The notes beneath the pieces were generated by a model. It was not told the DNA's origin. It saw only the letters and a list, made by a program, of their open reading frames with translations, and did not search any database. A stretch of 12,967 bases of DNA from an uncultured Clostridia bacterium (GTDB taxonomy: Bacteria; Bacillota; Clostridia; Christensenellales; Borkfalkiaceae): NCBI GenBank assembly GCA_904501795.1, contig CAJGCK010000035.1, positions 1-12,967 of the forward strand, written 5' to 3'. Of this stretch, positions 7,248-12,967 are shown in pieces. Positions within the stretch are counted from its first letter, which is position 1; each line of letters starts with the position of its first letter. The position numbers were made by a program, and so were the translations under genes.

Positions 7248-8603
7248 TTATTCTGCTACGGAAAAAATCTTTTTTCTATTTGTCAAGTAATAGACCACGT
7301 AGAAAATTGCGGGGAAAGACCACGCTATCGGTTGATACATGGCAACTACCGTTTCGCCAAAAAACGGTATTAATAAAAACGCACAAATCAAGGCGCCAAC
7401 GCACTCTATTATACCCGCCACAAGACTGATTTTGATTTTTCTCATCCCTTCTAAAAGATATCTAAACGAATACAGTATCCCCCACGGAAACAAGTTCCAA
7501 CAACCGACGTGCCAAATAAGCACCATTTTATCTTTAGTTTCACCCGTTAGCCCCATAAATTCGGCGTAAGGGGTTGCCAAAAATAATTTAAGAATGCTAA
7601 CCAAAAGCGCAAAACCTAATGAAAACAAAAGCATTTGTGTAAACCCTTTTTTTAGGTTAGATATATGCTGTTTGTCATAGTTCGCTATACAAAATACTCT
7701 ATGGCTTTTTACTACGGAATTCAAAAACGACTGGAAAGGAAGCATTATCCCCATCGCCGTTAAAAACGTGGAGGTCATTTCCCTGTTTATCACCAAGCCC
7801 GTCACAAAATAACCTAATGATATACAAAGGTTTCTTGCCGTGCAAGTAATACCGCTTAGCGCGTATTCTTTTACAATTTCAGGGTTGCTCTTGTTCTTAA
7901 ATTCTTCAAAACCGTCTCCCTTTTCTTTATACTTCGTAATCATAATTACCGCAAAAACGGAAAGCAGTATACTGTTCGGAATATCCACAATAGCCACGGC
8001 TACTATGCCTAAATCAAACAGTTCTAAAAAAACGAAGTAGGACAAAACGTCCAAGCACGGCTTTAATACTTGCATAATAAATATGCGAACACTACTACCA
8101 ATGCCGAAATATATATCGGTTAACAAGATACATAGGTTAGCAAAAACAAACGCCGGTAGTTTAAAAGAAAGGAACAGTTCAACTTGCGGATAGATATCTT
8201 TTGGGATAGAGAGCACCGAAAACAACGGAAATCGCAAGAACCAAACCAATAAACACATACTAGTTAGCAACAACGTTTGTTGAGCAAAGGCAATAGTTAT
8301 GTATTTTTTCTTTAACTTATCATCGGCACCGTGACGGAAAAGCGCAGGGATTTTCATCATGGGAAGTAAAACAAATCCGTCTACTATCCCCTGCATAACC
8401 GTTGTTAAAGCCGTTAAAAGTGACGGAATAAGAAACCCTATCCCGCCAACTTTGTTTAATACTCTCGACTGGTTTATCGGCGAGAATAGTAAAACTATTC
8501 CCGCAAATATTAATCCAGGAACACTGTGCCCTAATATCTTTAATATAGGAACACCACCGTTTAAATCAATTTTCCTATCGTGAATTTTAAAAGATTTATG
8601 CAT
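7248..8603 (-). CDS. MATE-family (MOP superfamily) membrane transporter, divergent
   Basis: This protein of about 451 residues has roughly 12 hydrophobic segments and the two-half layout of MATE transporters, the expected length for the family. The second half is most typical: a segment like FLTAMGIMLPFQSFLNSVV, a basic loop (NYDKQHISNLKKGF), and LEGMRKIKISLVAGIIE, matching the usual family pattern of a small-residue turn followed by a helix. The first helix pair is less typical, so another MOP member such as a lipid or polysaccharide flippase is possible. Substrate is unknown; most relatives export drugs or metabolites with Na+ or H+. No clear ribosome binding site is present: the ATG at 8601-8603 is preferred here, with a GTG at 8613-8615 the alternative. 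It follows the GH123-like gene by about 70 nt and probably shares its transcript. Confidence 0.72.
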   Translation of the reverse strand: MHKSFKIHDRKIDLNGGVPILKILGHSVPGLIFAGIVLLFSPINQSRVLNKVGGIGFLIPSLLTALTTVMQGIVDGFVLLPMMKIPALFRHGADDKLKKKYITIAFAQQTLLLTSMCLLVWFLRFPLFSVLSIPKDIYPQVELFLSFKLPAFVFANLCILLTDIYFGIGSSVRIFIMQVLKPCLDVLSYFVFLELFDLGIVAVAIVDIPNSILLSVFAVIMITKYKEKGDGFEEFKNKSNPEIVKEYALSGITCTARNLCISLGYFVTGLVINREMTSTFLTAMGIMLPFQSFLNSVVKSHRVFCIANYDKQHISNLKKGFTQMLLFSLGFALLVSILKLFLATPYAEFMGLTGETKDKMVLIWHVGCWNLFPWGILYSFRYLLEGMRKIKISLVAGIIECVGALICAFLLIPFFGETVVAMYQPIAWSFPAIFYVVYYLTNRKKIFSVAE

Positions 8604-8617
8604 TTTTCTAAGCACAA

Positions 8618-8682
8618 CTTTAATTAAAGCATAATTGCGCCACGACCAAATGGTTTGGTCTATTTTAAGTTTTTACTTAAAA
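8618..8682. repeat. Three inverted repeats between the hydrolase and transporter genes
   Basis: The gap holds CTTTAATTAAAG (8618-8629, a perfect 12-bp palindrome just ahead of the transporter start), GACCAAA/TTTGGTC (8644-8650 and 8654-8660, 3-nt loop), and TTTTAAGT/ACTTAAAA (8663-8670 and 8675-8682, 4-nt loop, overlapping the hydrolase stop). None is followed by a good U-run on the minus strand, so a strong terminator is unlikely. They could be mRNA processing or stabilising stems, or operators. Confidence 0.4.
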
Positions 8683-10278
8683 AAACTTGTCAGCCTCGTT
8701 CAATACTTCTAAACGCAATTTTTCAAACGTTTCGATATCTCTTTCATAATCGTCGAAAGTACGGCAAGCACGTTCAACCAACTTGTCTGCAAGTTCGGGA
8801 TTATGTTCTTTAATAATCGAAATAAGTTCCCAATCTTCTGCGCCGGCACGTTGTGCGTGTGCACGCATACTGTCCCAGAATTTGCCGTTAACGTAATGCA
8901 CGATTCCAGGGCCACCCGGTTCACGCGGGCCACTTACGTCGCTTAAATCGTTCTTCAAACAGTGATAGCCCCAGTGCAAAAAGCCTTCTAAGTTATATCT
9001 ATGGCAAATCCAGAAACATAATCTAGATACCGTTATTGGTAAATCCAACGTTCTATTCATTGTATAACCTGCAGGCGAACCACAAGCATACCACGTCATT
9101 CTTTGTCCTTCCGCTTGTTGCTTTTGGAAAGATTCCTTATATTTTTCGTAAATAGCGTTCTTTACACACCAAACGTCTGCCGTTCCAGGTATATTATCTA
9201 CTTCAACGGGGTCGTGAATGAAAATTTCCGGCCATATAGATTTTACCATGCCTACGAAAATACGATAATTATCTGCGTTTTGGAATTGCGGTTCATCAAA
9301 AAGCGGTTGAATATACTTATCTTCCCAATGATTTCTTGCAATCATTTCTTTTACACGCTTAAAGTATATTTTTAATTGTCTATACGCTTCGAAGCTTGTT
9401 GCGTCAATTTTGTTTTCCCAGTCCCATAATAAATATATTTGTGGCTCGTTCCATTTTAAGAAGTGAGCAATATACATGCCGTACAGTTTGGTCATGCCCG
9501 CTTTTTCAGCCATTTGAAGCGATTTTTCTAAAGTGCTTAAATCAAAGTCGATAATTTTGCCGTTTTCATCTTTAATACATTCGTCCGGCAAATAACGTTG
9601 CCAACTTTCAGCCATAGACAAGTGGTTGTTTCTTATGTCAACCATGTGTTCTAACAAATCTTGGTACGCTTCATAATATTTTTCCGAATATCTTTCATCG
9701 CCTACTTGGTCAGCTAGGTTCTTAGGAACAATCCAGTTAACAACCATAAGTTTCGAGTCTCTCATTGCGGGGATAACTGCTTTGTGAACGTTAAGCGTTA
9801 CAGGAACTTTTACAGTTTGGTCGTTAACTTCTACCGTAACTATAATCTTTTGTACGCCGGCTTGTATTTCACTTCCAGCCTTAAAACGAAGCGCAAAACC
9901 TAACCTGCCACCGCTCAAAAATACTTTTTCCATAGGTGCGGTTGCGTCGAAAACTTCAAACGGTGCTTTGCGGGTTACGAAATCTTTTACCGATTCGTAA
10001 TCATCCGTCGACCACGGCTTGCCGTAAGGCGCACTGTTTCTCATTACCCCGACTTTTACTAATTGATAAGGTATAACGGTCACACCGTTTGCTCCACAAA
10101 CGTGAAAATTAAACGGTGTGTTTTCTTCTACGCTAAAATCCGTTAAAATTTGACACAAAACGTTTCCACCTCGTGCAACGTCAAGCGTTAATTTCTTTTC
10201 ATCTACCGCTACCATTTCATCATCTGGGTACACCCATTGACTTTCGGTATAAACGTTGTATTTTGCTAGTTTTTCCAT
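8677..10278 (-). CDS. GH123/DUF4091-like glycoside hydrolase, cytoplasmic
   Basis: This 533-residue protein resembles the DUF4091 family related to glycoside hydrolase family 123, whose characterised members are beta-N-acetylgalactosaminidases acting by substrate-assisted catalysis with an adjacent Asp-Glu pair. The N-terminal part (about 1-165) looks like a beta-sandwich. The middle (about 170-480) looks like a TIM barrel, with D328-E329 in FDEPQF as the likely catalytic pair, and the C-terminus is helical. There is no signal peptide or membrane helix, so it should act inside the cell on an imported or internal glycan. The ATG at 10276-10278 has AAGGAG 7 nt upstream and a strong promoter. 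It probably forms an operon with the downstream MATE-like gene. The family call is from remembered motif and fold pattern; the substrate is unproven. Confidence 0.75.
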   Translation of the reverse strand: MEKLAKYNVYTESQWVYPDDEMVAVDEKKLTLDVARGGNVLCQILTDFSVEENTPFNFHVCGANGVTVIPYQLVKVGVMRNSAPYGKPWSTDDYESVKDFVTRKAPFEVFDATAPMEKVFLSGGRLGFALRFKAGSEIQAGVQKIIVTVEVNDQTVKVPVTLNVHKAVIPAMRDSKLMVVNWIVPKNLADQVGDERYSEKYYEAYQDLLEHMVDIRNNHLSMAESWQRYLPDECIKDENGKIIDFDLSTLEKSLQMAEKAGMTKLYGMYIAHFLKWNEPQIYLLWDWENKIDATSFEAYRQLKIYFKRVKEMIARNHWEDKYIQPLFDEPQFQNADNYRIFVGMVKSIWPEIFIHDPVEVDNIPGTADVWCVKNAIYEKYKESFQKQQAEGQRMTWYACGSPAGYTMNRTLDLPITVSRLCFWICHRYNLEGFLHWGYHCLKNDLSDVSGPREPGGPGIVHYVNGKFWDSMRAHAQRAGAEDWELISIIKEHNPELADKLVERACRTFDDYERDIETFEKLRLEVLNEADKFF

Positions 10279-10312
10279 GCTTTTTCTCCTTTTTTTCTCA
10301 TGGTTTTTAATT

Positions 10313-10340
10313 GTTATAAACTCTAGAAATTATTTGTCAA
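10313..10340 (-). promoter_or_regulatory. SigA-type promoter of the GH123-like gene
   Basis: The minus strand has a perfect -35 TTGACA (10335-10340), a 16-nt spacer and -10 TATAAC (10313-10318). The start is predicted near 10306, giving a leader of about 28 nt. No clear terminator separates it from the phosphatase gene upstream, so read-through is also possible. Confidence 0.75.
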
Positions 10341-10372
10341 GTGTTTTTTAAAATACTAATTATTTTTTTCTT

Positions 10373-10822
10373 TTATTTTATTTGCTCATAAAAACACTCT
10401 ATCCCTTCTACAATATCTCGGTAAGTTGCGTTAAAATCTCCCGTGTAATATGGGTCGGCAACGCTCCTAGGATTCGGCGAATAACTCAACAACAACTTAA
10501 CCTTGTTTTGCGGGTCTTCACCAAAAATTCGCATGATGTTTCTTAAGTTTAAGTTATCCATCACTAAAATATAATCGTACTTTTCATAGTCGCTCTTTTT
10601 TACCTGAACTGCGCGTTTACTAAAATAATTTATGTTTAGTTTGTCTAAAATTCTTGCCGTTCCGTAATGAACGGGGTTGCCTAGTTCTTCAGTGCTTGTC
10701 GCCATAGATTCTACTAGGTAATCTCTGCTAACGCCCTTTTTCTCTAAAAAATCTTTCATTAAAAATTCAGCCATAGGACTTCTACAAATGTTTCCGTGGC
10801 AAACAAATAGTATCTTTTTCAT
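10373..10822 (-). CDS. Low-molecular-weight protein tyrosine phosphatase
   Basis: This 149-residue cytoplasmic enzyme of normal family length removes phosphate from protein phosphotyrosine through a cysteinyl-phosphate intermediate. The signature loop CX5R lies at residues 8-14 (CHGNICR), followed by SPMAE. The general acid is D123 in ADPYYTGDF, with the two tyrosines usual for tyrosine phosphatases. The residue after Asn in the loop is Ile12; the arginine-phosphatase branch (YwlE) has Thr there, so tyrosine specificity is more likely. No tyrosine kinase or capsule operon is nearby, so its substrate is unknown. The ATG at 10820-10822 has AAAGGAG upstream. It has its own promoter and may be read through into the GH123-like gene 94 nt downstream. 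Confidence 0.95.
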   Translation of the reverse strand: MKKILFVCHGNICRSPMAEFLMKDFLEKKGVSRDYLVESMATSTEELGNPVHYGTARILDKLNINYFSKRAVQVKKSDYEKYDYILVMDNLNLRNIMRIFGEDPQNKVKLLLSYSPNPRSVADPYYTGDFNATYRDIVEGIECFYEQIK

Positions 10823-10842
10823 TTTTCACTCCTTTTACGTTA

Positions 10843-10871
10843 ATTATATCATTTATTGCCACAAAATTCAA
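10843..10871 (-). promoter_or_regulatory. SigA-type promoter of the tyrosine phosphatase gene
   Basis: The minus strand shows TTGAAT (10866-10871), a 17-nt spacer and a perfect TATAAT (10843-10848) with an upstream TG (extended -10). Sixteen bases around the -10 are identical to those of the proS promoter. Confidence 0.8.
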
Positions 10872-10896
10872 CCAACATTTGCTTAACTTTTTTTGA

Positions 10897-10934
10897 TAAA
10901 AATAAAAAACACTCATCAAACTAGTGAGTGTTTT
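10897..10934 (-). terminator. Intrinsic terminator after the PAP2-like gene
   Basis: On the minus strand AAAACACTCA (10925-10934) pairs with TGAGTGTTTT (10906-10915) around a 9-nt loop, followed by a T-rich tail. It begins 5 nt past the PAP2-like stop and ends the regulator/PAP2 operon before the next promoter. Confidence 0.85.
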
Positions 10935-10939
10935 ATCCT

Positions 10940-11608
10940 TTAACACAGCTTGCTTTTTCGTTTTGCCCCAGCTCTTGCTCCACAGTACGCCAACACTAAC
11001 CCAAAACTAATTAAAACTCCGCCTATTATATCACTTATCCAGTGTACTCCGGAAATAATTCTACCAACGTCAACAAATAGAATAAATAATATGGTTAAAT
11101 ACTTAACAAACCTTTTTGCATTTTCGTTTTTTATGCGCTCGTTAAACTCAATTATCGCAGTTGACATAACGCATATAACTAGCATCGTAGTAGACGACGG
11201 GTAAGAACTTTCTAAAACGCCTTCAATAAGCACGGGGCGATAATTTATAATTACGTATTCAAATAAGATATAAACCAAAAATACCGCTACGTAAAAACCA
11301 CCCAACACAATAAGTGATAAATCTACCTTTAAAATGCTTTTTCTATTGATAAGTTGACAAAGACCTAACCCTGCAAACGATACCACAACAGCTATCGGTA
11401 TTATTCCCGACCAATCGGTAATTATATATAGCAAATAATTCTCTCCGATAAGCTCCTTAAAAAACTTGTTGATTGTTGCAAGGCCTACCTTAGTGTTTTG
11501 CGGTCCTATTTGTTGAACGTCGGTCAAACAAACAAGTAACGTCCACACGATAAACAATATAATAAACATTAGGGAACAAAAAAAATATTTTGTTTTAGTG
11601 CCTTTCAT
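10940..11608 (-). CDS. PAP2-like membrane phosphatase with altered catalytic motifs
   Basis: This 222-residue polytopic membrane protein has about six hydrophobic segments (near 10-28, 58-84, 97-120, 140-154, 168-182 and 190-210). It keeps part of the PAP2 signature: RP (124-125) of motif 1, and GR-x5-H-x3-D of motif 3 (R183, H189, D193). Motif 1 has Glu117 where the family usually has Lys, and motif 2 reads PSST (137-140) instead of PSGH, losing one catalytic histidine. Typical PAP2 enzymes dephosphorylate lipid phosphates or diphosphates at the membrane; activity here is uncertain. I believe a PSST-type subgroup exists in Clostridia, but cannot verify it. The ATG at 11606-11608 has AAGGTGAG upstream and lies 5 nt after the regulator stop. 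A 60-residue upstream extension in frame overlaps the regulator and lacks support. Confidence 0.85.
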   Translation of the reverse strand: MKGTKTKYFFCSLMFIILFIVWTLLVCLTDVQQIGPQNTKVGLATINKFFKELIGENYLLYIITDWSGIIPIAVVVSFAGLGLCQLINRKSILKVDLSLIVLGGFYVAVFLVYILFEYVIINYRPVLIEGVLESSYPSSTTMLVICVMSTAIIEFNERIKNENAKRFVKYLTILFILFVDVGRIISGVHWISDIIGGVLISFGLVLAYCGARAGAKRKSKLC

Positions 11609-11613
11609 TTTTC

Positions 11614-12234
11614 TCACCTTATAGAACGGCTTATCACTTCTAAAAGCGATAAGATTTTTATCAACAAAAAAACGAACAAAAATATAGACGCGTATGGTTG
11701 TAGAGTTATACAAAAAATAGCAACGCCAATTGCGTTTATACAGATAGAAATTATCCTTATTATTTTGCTCCACGTTTGGTTTTGCCAAGCAGTTAATAAA
11801 AGCGTTGTTGTCCCAATTGCTACGCTTAAAATAATTACAATAATATAAGCAATTTTAGTGTAAATTTTTATACTAGAAAGCCCAAAAAGCAAAACTTCGT
11901 GCACGCCATCTGTTGCTTTTATACTAAAAAACGGCAAAAAGAACAAAATTAGAACGCTTGTGTCTAACAAACCAAAAATTATGTCGCGAATTCGGTTTAC
12001 CTTTTTTTCGCTTTCTCTTTTTGCAAAAGTTAGTAACTGCTCGCATGATAAAAGCTCGTCTAACGTTACATTAAATACTTTTGCTATGCTTTTAAGAGAT
12101 TCAATATTTGGAAACCCCCTACCCGCTTCCCATTTAGATATTGCCGTTCTTGAAACGTACAAAACTTTGGCAAGTTCGTCTTGCGTTAAACCGCTTTGTT
12201 CCCTAAGAGCTTTTAATTTTTTGTTAAATTCCAT
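11614..12234 (-). CDS. XRE-family regulator with C-terminal membrane domain
   Basis: The first about 62 of 206 residues are a Cro/CI-type helix-turn-helix: FNKKLKALREQSGLTQDELA, then VSRTAISKWEAGRGFPNIES and the closing LAxxFxVxxDELL-like end (IAKVFNVTLDELL). After a charged linker (66-84) come four hydrophobic segments at about 84-103, 127-149, 158-178 and 182-201, so the DNA-binding head is tethered to the membrane. The start is taken at the ATG at 12232-12234, because family members begin there and a GGTG precedes it; a start 14 codons upstream gives an unrelated extension. Its gene ends 5 nt before the PAP2-like gene, whose ribosome binding site overlaps its stop codon. It probably regulates that operon, perhaps sensing membrane or lipid state; this is inference. 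Confidence 0.88.
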   Translation of the reverse strand: MEFNKKLKALREQSGLTQDELAKVLYVSRTAISKWEAGRGFPNIESLKSIAKVFNVTLDELLSCEQLLTFAKRESEKKVNRIRDIIFGLLDTSVLILFFLPFFSIKATDGVHEVLLFGLSSIKIYTKIAYIIVIILSVAIGTTTLLLTAWQNQTWSKIIRIISICINAIGVAIFCITLQPYASIFLFVFLLIKILSLLEVISRSIR

Positions 12235-12326
12235 TATCCGCACCATTAAAAAATTTTTGCACGTTAATATTACCATTTTTTATTCTTTTTAACAATAAAA
12301 ACCTTTAAAATTAAACGATACTTTTC

Positions 12327-12347
12327 GTCACTTTAATTTTTTGTGAC
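12327..12347. repeat. Inverted repeat upstream of the XRE regulator gene
   Basis: GTCAC (12327-12331) and GTGAC (12343-12347) flank 11 A/T-rich bases, about 93 nt upstream of the regulator start. Such spacing would suit a dimeric repressor, but the arms are short and the match may be chance. No clear promoter was found in this 130-nt gap. Confidence 0.3.
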
Positions 12348-12372
12348 ACCTTATTTTGTTATATGGTTGCTT

Positions 12373-12404
12373 AAAAAAAACACCAACCGTTTGGTTAGTG
12401 TTTT
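12373..12404 (-). terminator. Intrinsic terminator of the rRNA operon
   Basis: On the minus strand AAAACACTAACC (12393-12404) pairs with GGTTGGTG plus T residues (12373-12388) around a 4-nt loop, with one G-U pair, followed by eight T. It begins about 10 nt past the 5S 3' end. Confidence 0.92.
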
Positions 12405-12413
12405 AATGGATGC

Positions 12414-12527
12414 AGCAACAACCTATCTTCCCGTGCCGTCTCCAGCAAAGTATTGTCGGCGCTAGTGAGCTTAACTTCTGTGTTCGGTATGAGAACAGGT
12501 GGGACCTCACCGCTAACGTCACCGCAA
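12414..12527 (-). rRNA. rrf: 5S ribosomal RNA
   Basis: The minus strand carries the conserved 5S core, with CCACCTGTTCTCATACCGAA and ACAGAAGTTAAGCTC in the loop B/C region, followed by GCGCCGAC and GGAGACGGCACGGGAAGATAGG. The ends are set by the terminal helix GCGGTGAC (12518-12525) pairing with GTTGTTGC (12415-12422), which uses several G-U pairs. The ends may be off by a few bases; the length of about 114 nt is normal for a slightly short 5S. Confidence 0.95.
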
Positions 12528-12531
12528 TGGT

Positions 12532-12559
12532 ATATTAGAAGCCTTTCGCTCCTTAATAT
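12532..12559 (-). other. Stem-loop directly upstream of the 5S 5' end
   Basis: On the minus strand ATATT-A-AGGAGC (12548-12559) pairs with GCTTCT-AATAT (12532-12542) around a 5-nt loop with one bulged A. It ends about 5 nt before the 5S and would suit a pre-5S processing signal; function is inferred from position. Confidence 0.55.
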
Positions 12560-12576
12560 CTTCTTTAGGCATATAT

Positions 12577-12605
12577 ATTATATACCTTTTTGAACCTTCC
12601 GTCAA
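12577..12605 (-). promoter_or_regulatory. SigA-type promoter in the 23S-5S spacer
   Basis: The minus strand has -35 TTGACG (12600-12605), a 17-nt spacer and a perfect -10 TATAAT (12577-12582), pointing at the 5S about 45-50 nt downstream. A match this close to consensus within a 200-nt rRNA spacer is unusual and may give extra 5S transcription. Confidence 0.6.
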
Positions 12606-12734
12606 TTTCTTTTCACGTTAGATTCACAACTGCATAGATCTTTTTTTCACTCCTTTCGTACTCTTAAGCCTGGCTTAATCTTTTCTTTGTCAAGTTTTCG
12701 TATCTTAAATTCGCTCTTCTATCTCAATTTAATT
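12606..12734 (-). other. Remainder of the 23S-5S spacer with two inverted repeats, no tRNA
   Basis: No tRNA fold was seen. Two perfect inverted repeats stand out: TTAAGCC-T-GGCTTAA (12664-12678), and ATCTCAATT-T-AATTGAGAT (12721-12739), the latter touching the 23S 3' end. They may be processing or antitermination signals in the pre-rRNA. A TTGACA on the minus strand (12688-12693) has no matching -10. Confidence 0.5.
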
Positions 12735-12967
12735 GAGATCAAGCCCTCGACCTATTAGTATCGGTTAGCTCAACGTATCACTACGCTTACACCCCCGACC
12801 TATCAAACTTGTTGTCTTCAAGTGGTCTTACTAACTTTCGTTATGGGATATCTTATCTTGAGGTCAGTTTCACGCTTAGATGCTTTCAGCGTTTATCTGC
12901 TCCGCACTTCGCTATCCTGCCATGCCGCTGGCGCGACAACAGGTGCACAATCGGTGCGTTCATCCCG
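12735..12967 (-). rRNA. rrl: 23S ribosomal RNA, 3' end (partial)
   Basis: The minus strand reads as the conserved 3' terminal part of 23S: it opens with GGGATGAACGCACCG and includes CGCTGAAAGCATCTAAGCG, TGACCTCAAGAT, and the closing CGATACTAATAGGTCGAGGG. The mature end is placed near GCTTGATCTC by analogy with the helix that closes 23S, and is uncertain by several bases. The rest of the gene lies beyond the right edge. With the 5S it forms the end of an rRNA operon transcribed leftward. Confidence 0.97.

Noticed and set aside
11609..11788. N-terminal extension of 60 residues for the PAP2-like gene
   Set aside because: It overlaps the XRE membrane domain in another frame, while the ATG at 11608 has a good ribosome binding site and starts directly before a first membrane helix.
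12235..12276. N-terminal extension of 14 residues for the XRE regulator
   Set aside because: The helix-turn-helix family normally starts at the MEFNKKL position, and the upstream ATG has no ribosome binding site.
12665..12693. Second spacer promoter beginning with TTGACA
   Set aside because: The -35 is perfect, but the expected -10 position is GGCTTA, part of the inverted repeat, with no TATAAT-like box.
12528..12734. tRNA genes in the 23S-5S spacer
   Set aside because: No cloverleaf, T-loop (GGTTCGAATCC-like) or CCA end is visible on either strand.

Overview
The window looks like a chromosomal, mostly housekeeping segment of an AT-rich Bacillota (Clostridia-like) genome. Supporting signs are strong AGGAGG-type ribosome binding sites, textbook SigA promoters (TTGAAA-17-TATAAT and similar), A/T-flanked intrinsic terminators, a Gram-positive-style 5S and 23S rRNA, and the short archaeal-type prolyl-tRNA synthetase common in Clostridia. 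The lineage cannot be fixed more finely from this sequence alone. No CRISPR array, insertion sequence, integrase or phage gene is visible.

Layout. Everything except transketolase is on the minus strand, so transcription runs right to left. (1) At the right edge is the 3' end of a 23S rRNA gene, a spacer of about 200 nt without tRNA, a 5S rRNA gene and a rho-independent terminator. The spacer carries its own good promoter and a hairpin just ahead of the 5S. (2) Next is a two-gene operon: a membrane-anchored XRE-type regulator followed 5 nt later by a PAP2-like lipid phosphatase with non-standard catalytic motifs, closed by a terminator. (3) Then comes a low-molecular-weight protein tyrosine phosphatase with its own promoter. 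(4) A second promoter drives a cytoplasmic GH123/DUF4091-like glycoside hydrolase and probably the downstream MATE-family transporter. (5) The only plus-strand gene, transketolase (tkt), converges on the transporter; both end at one perfect bidirectional hairpin terminator. (6) Divergent from tkt is a five-gene operon: proS, an unrecognised five-helix membrane protein, mnmE, a LysR regulator and uppP (cut by the left window edge). Spacings of 52, 13, 10 and 0 nt support one transcript from the single promoter upstream of proS.

How the genes fit together. The leftmost operon joins translation (proline charging, tRNA wobble modification) with cell-wall lipid carrier recycling (UppP) and carries a LysR regulator translationally coupled to uppP. 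Transketolase supplies the non-oxidative pentose phosphate pathway and has a compact leader of two back-to-back hairpins ending exactly at the ribosome binding site. The hydrolase/transporter pair may handle an amino-sugar-containing glycan, but this rests on family resemblance and position only.

I did not find a convincing wholly new system. The best leads are the regulator/PAP2 pair with altered phosphatase motifs, the proS-mnmE membrane protein with a duplicated PFxEF tail motif, the structured tkt leader, and the promoter placed between 23S and 5S.
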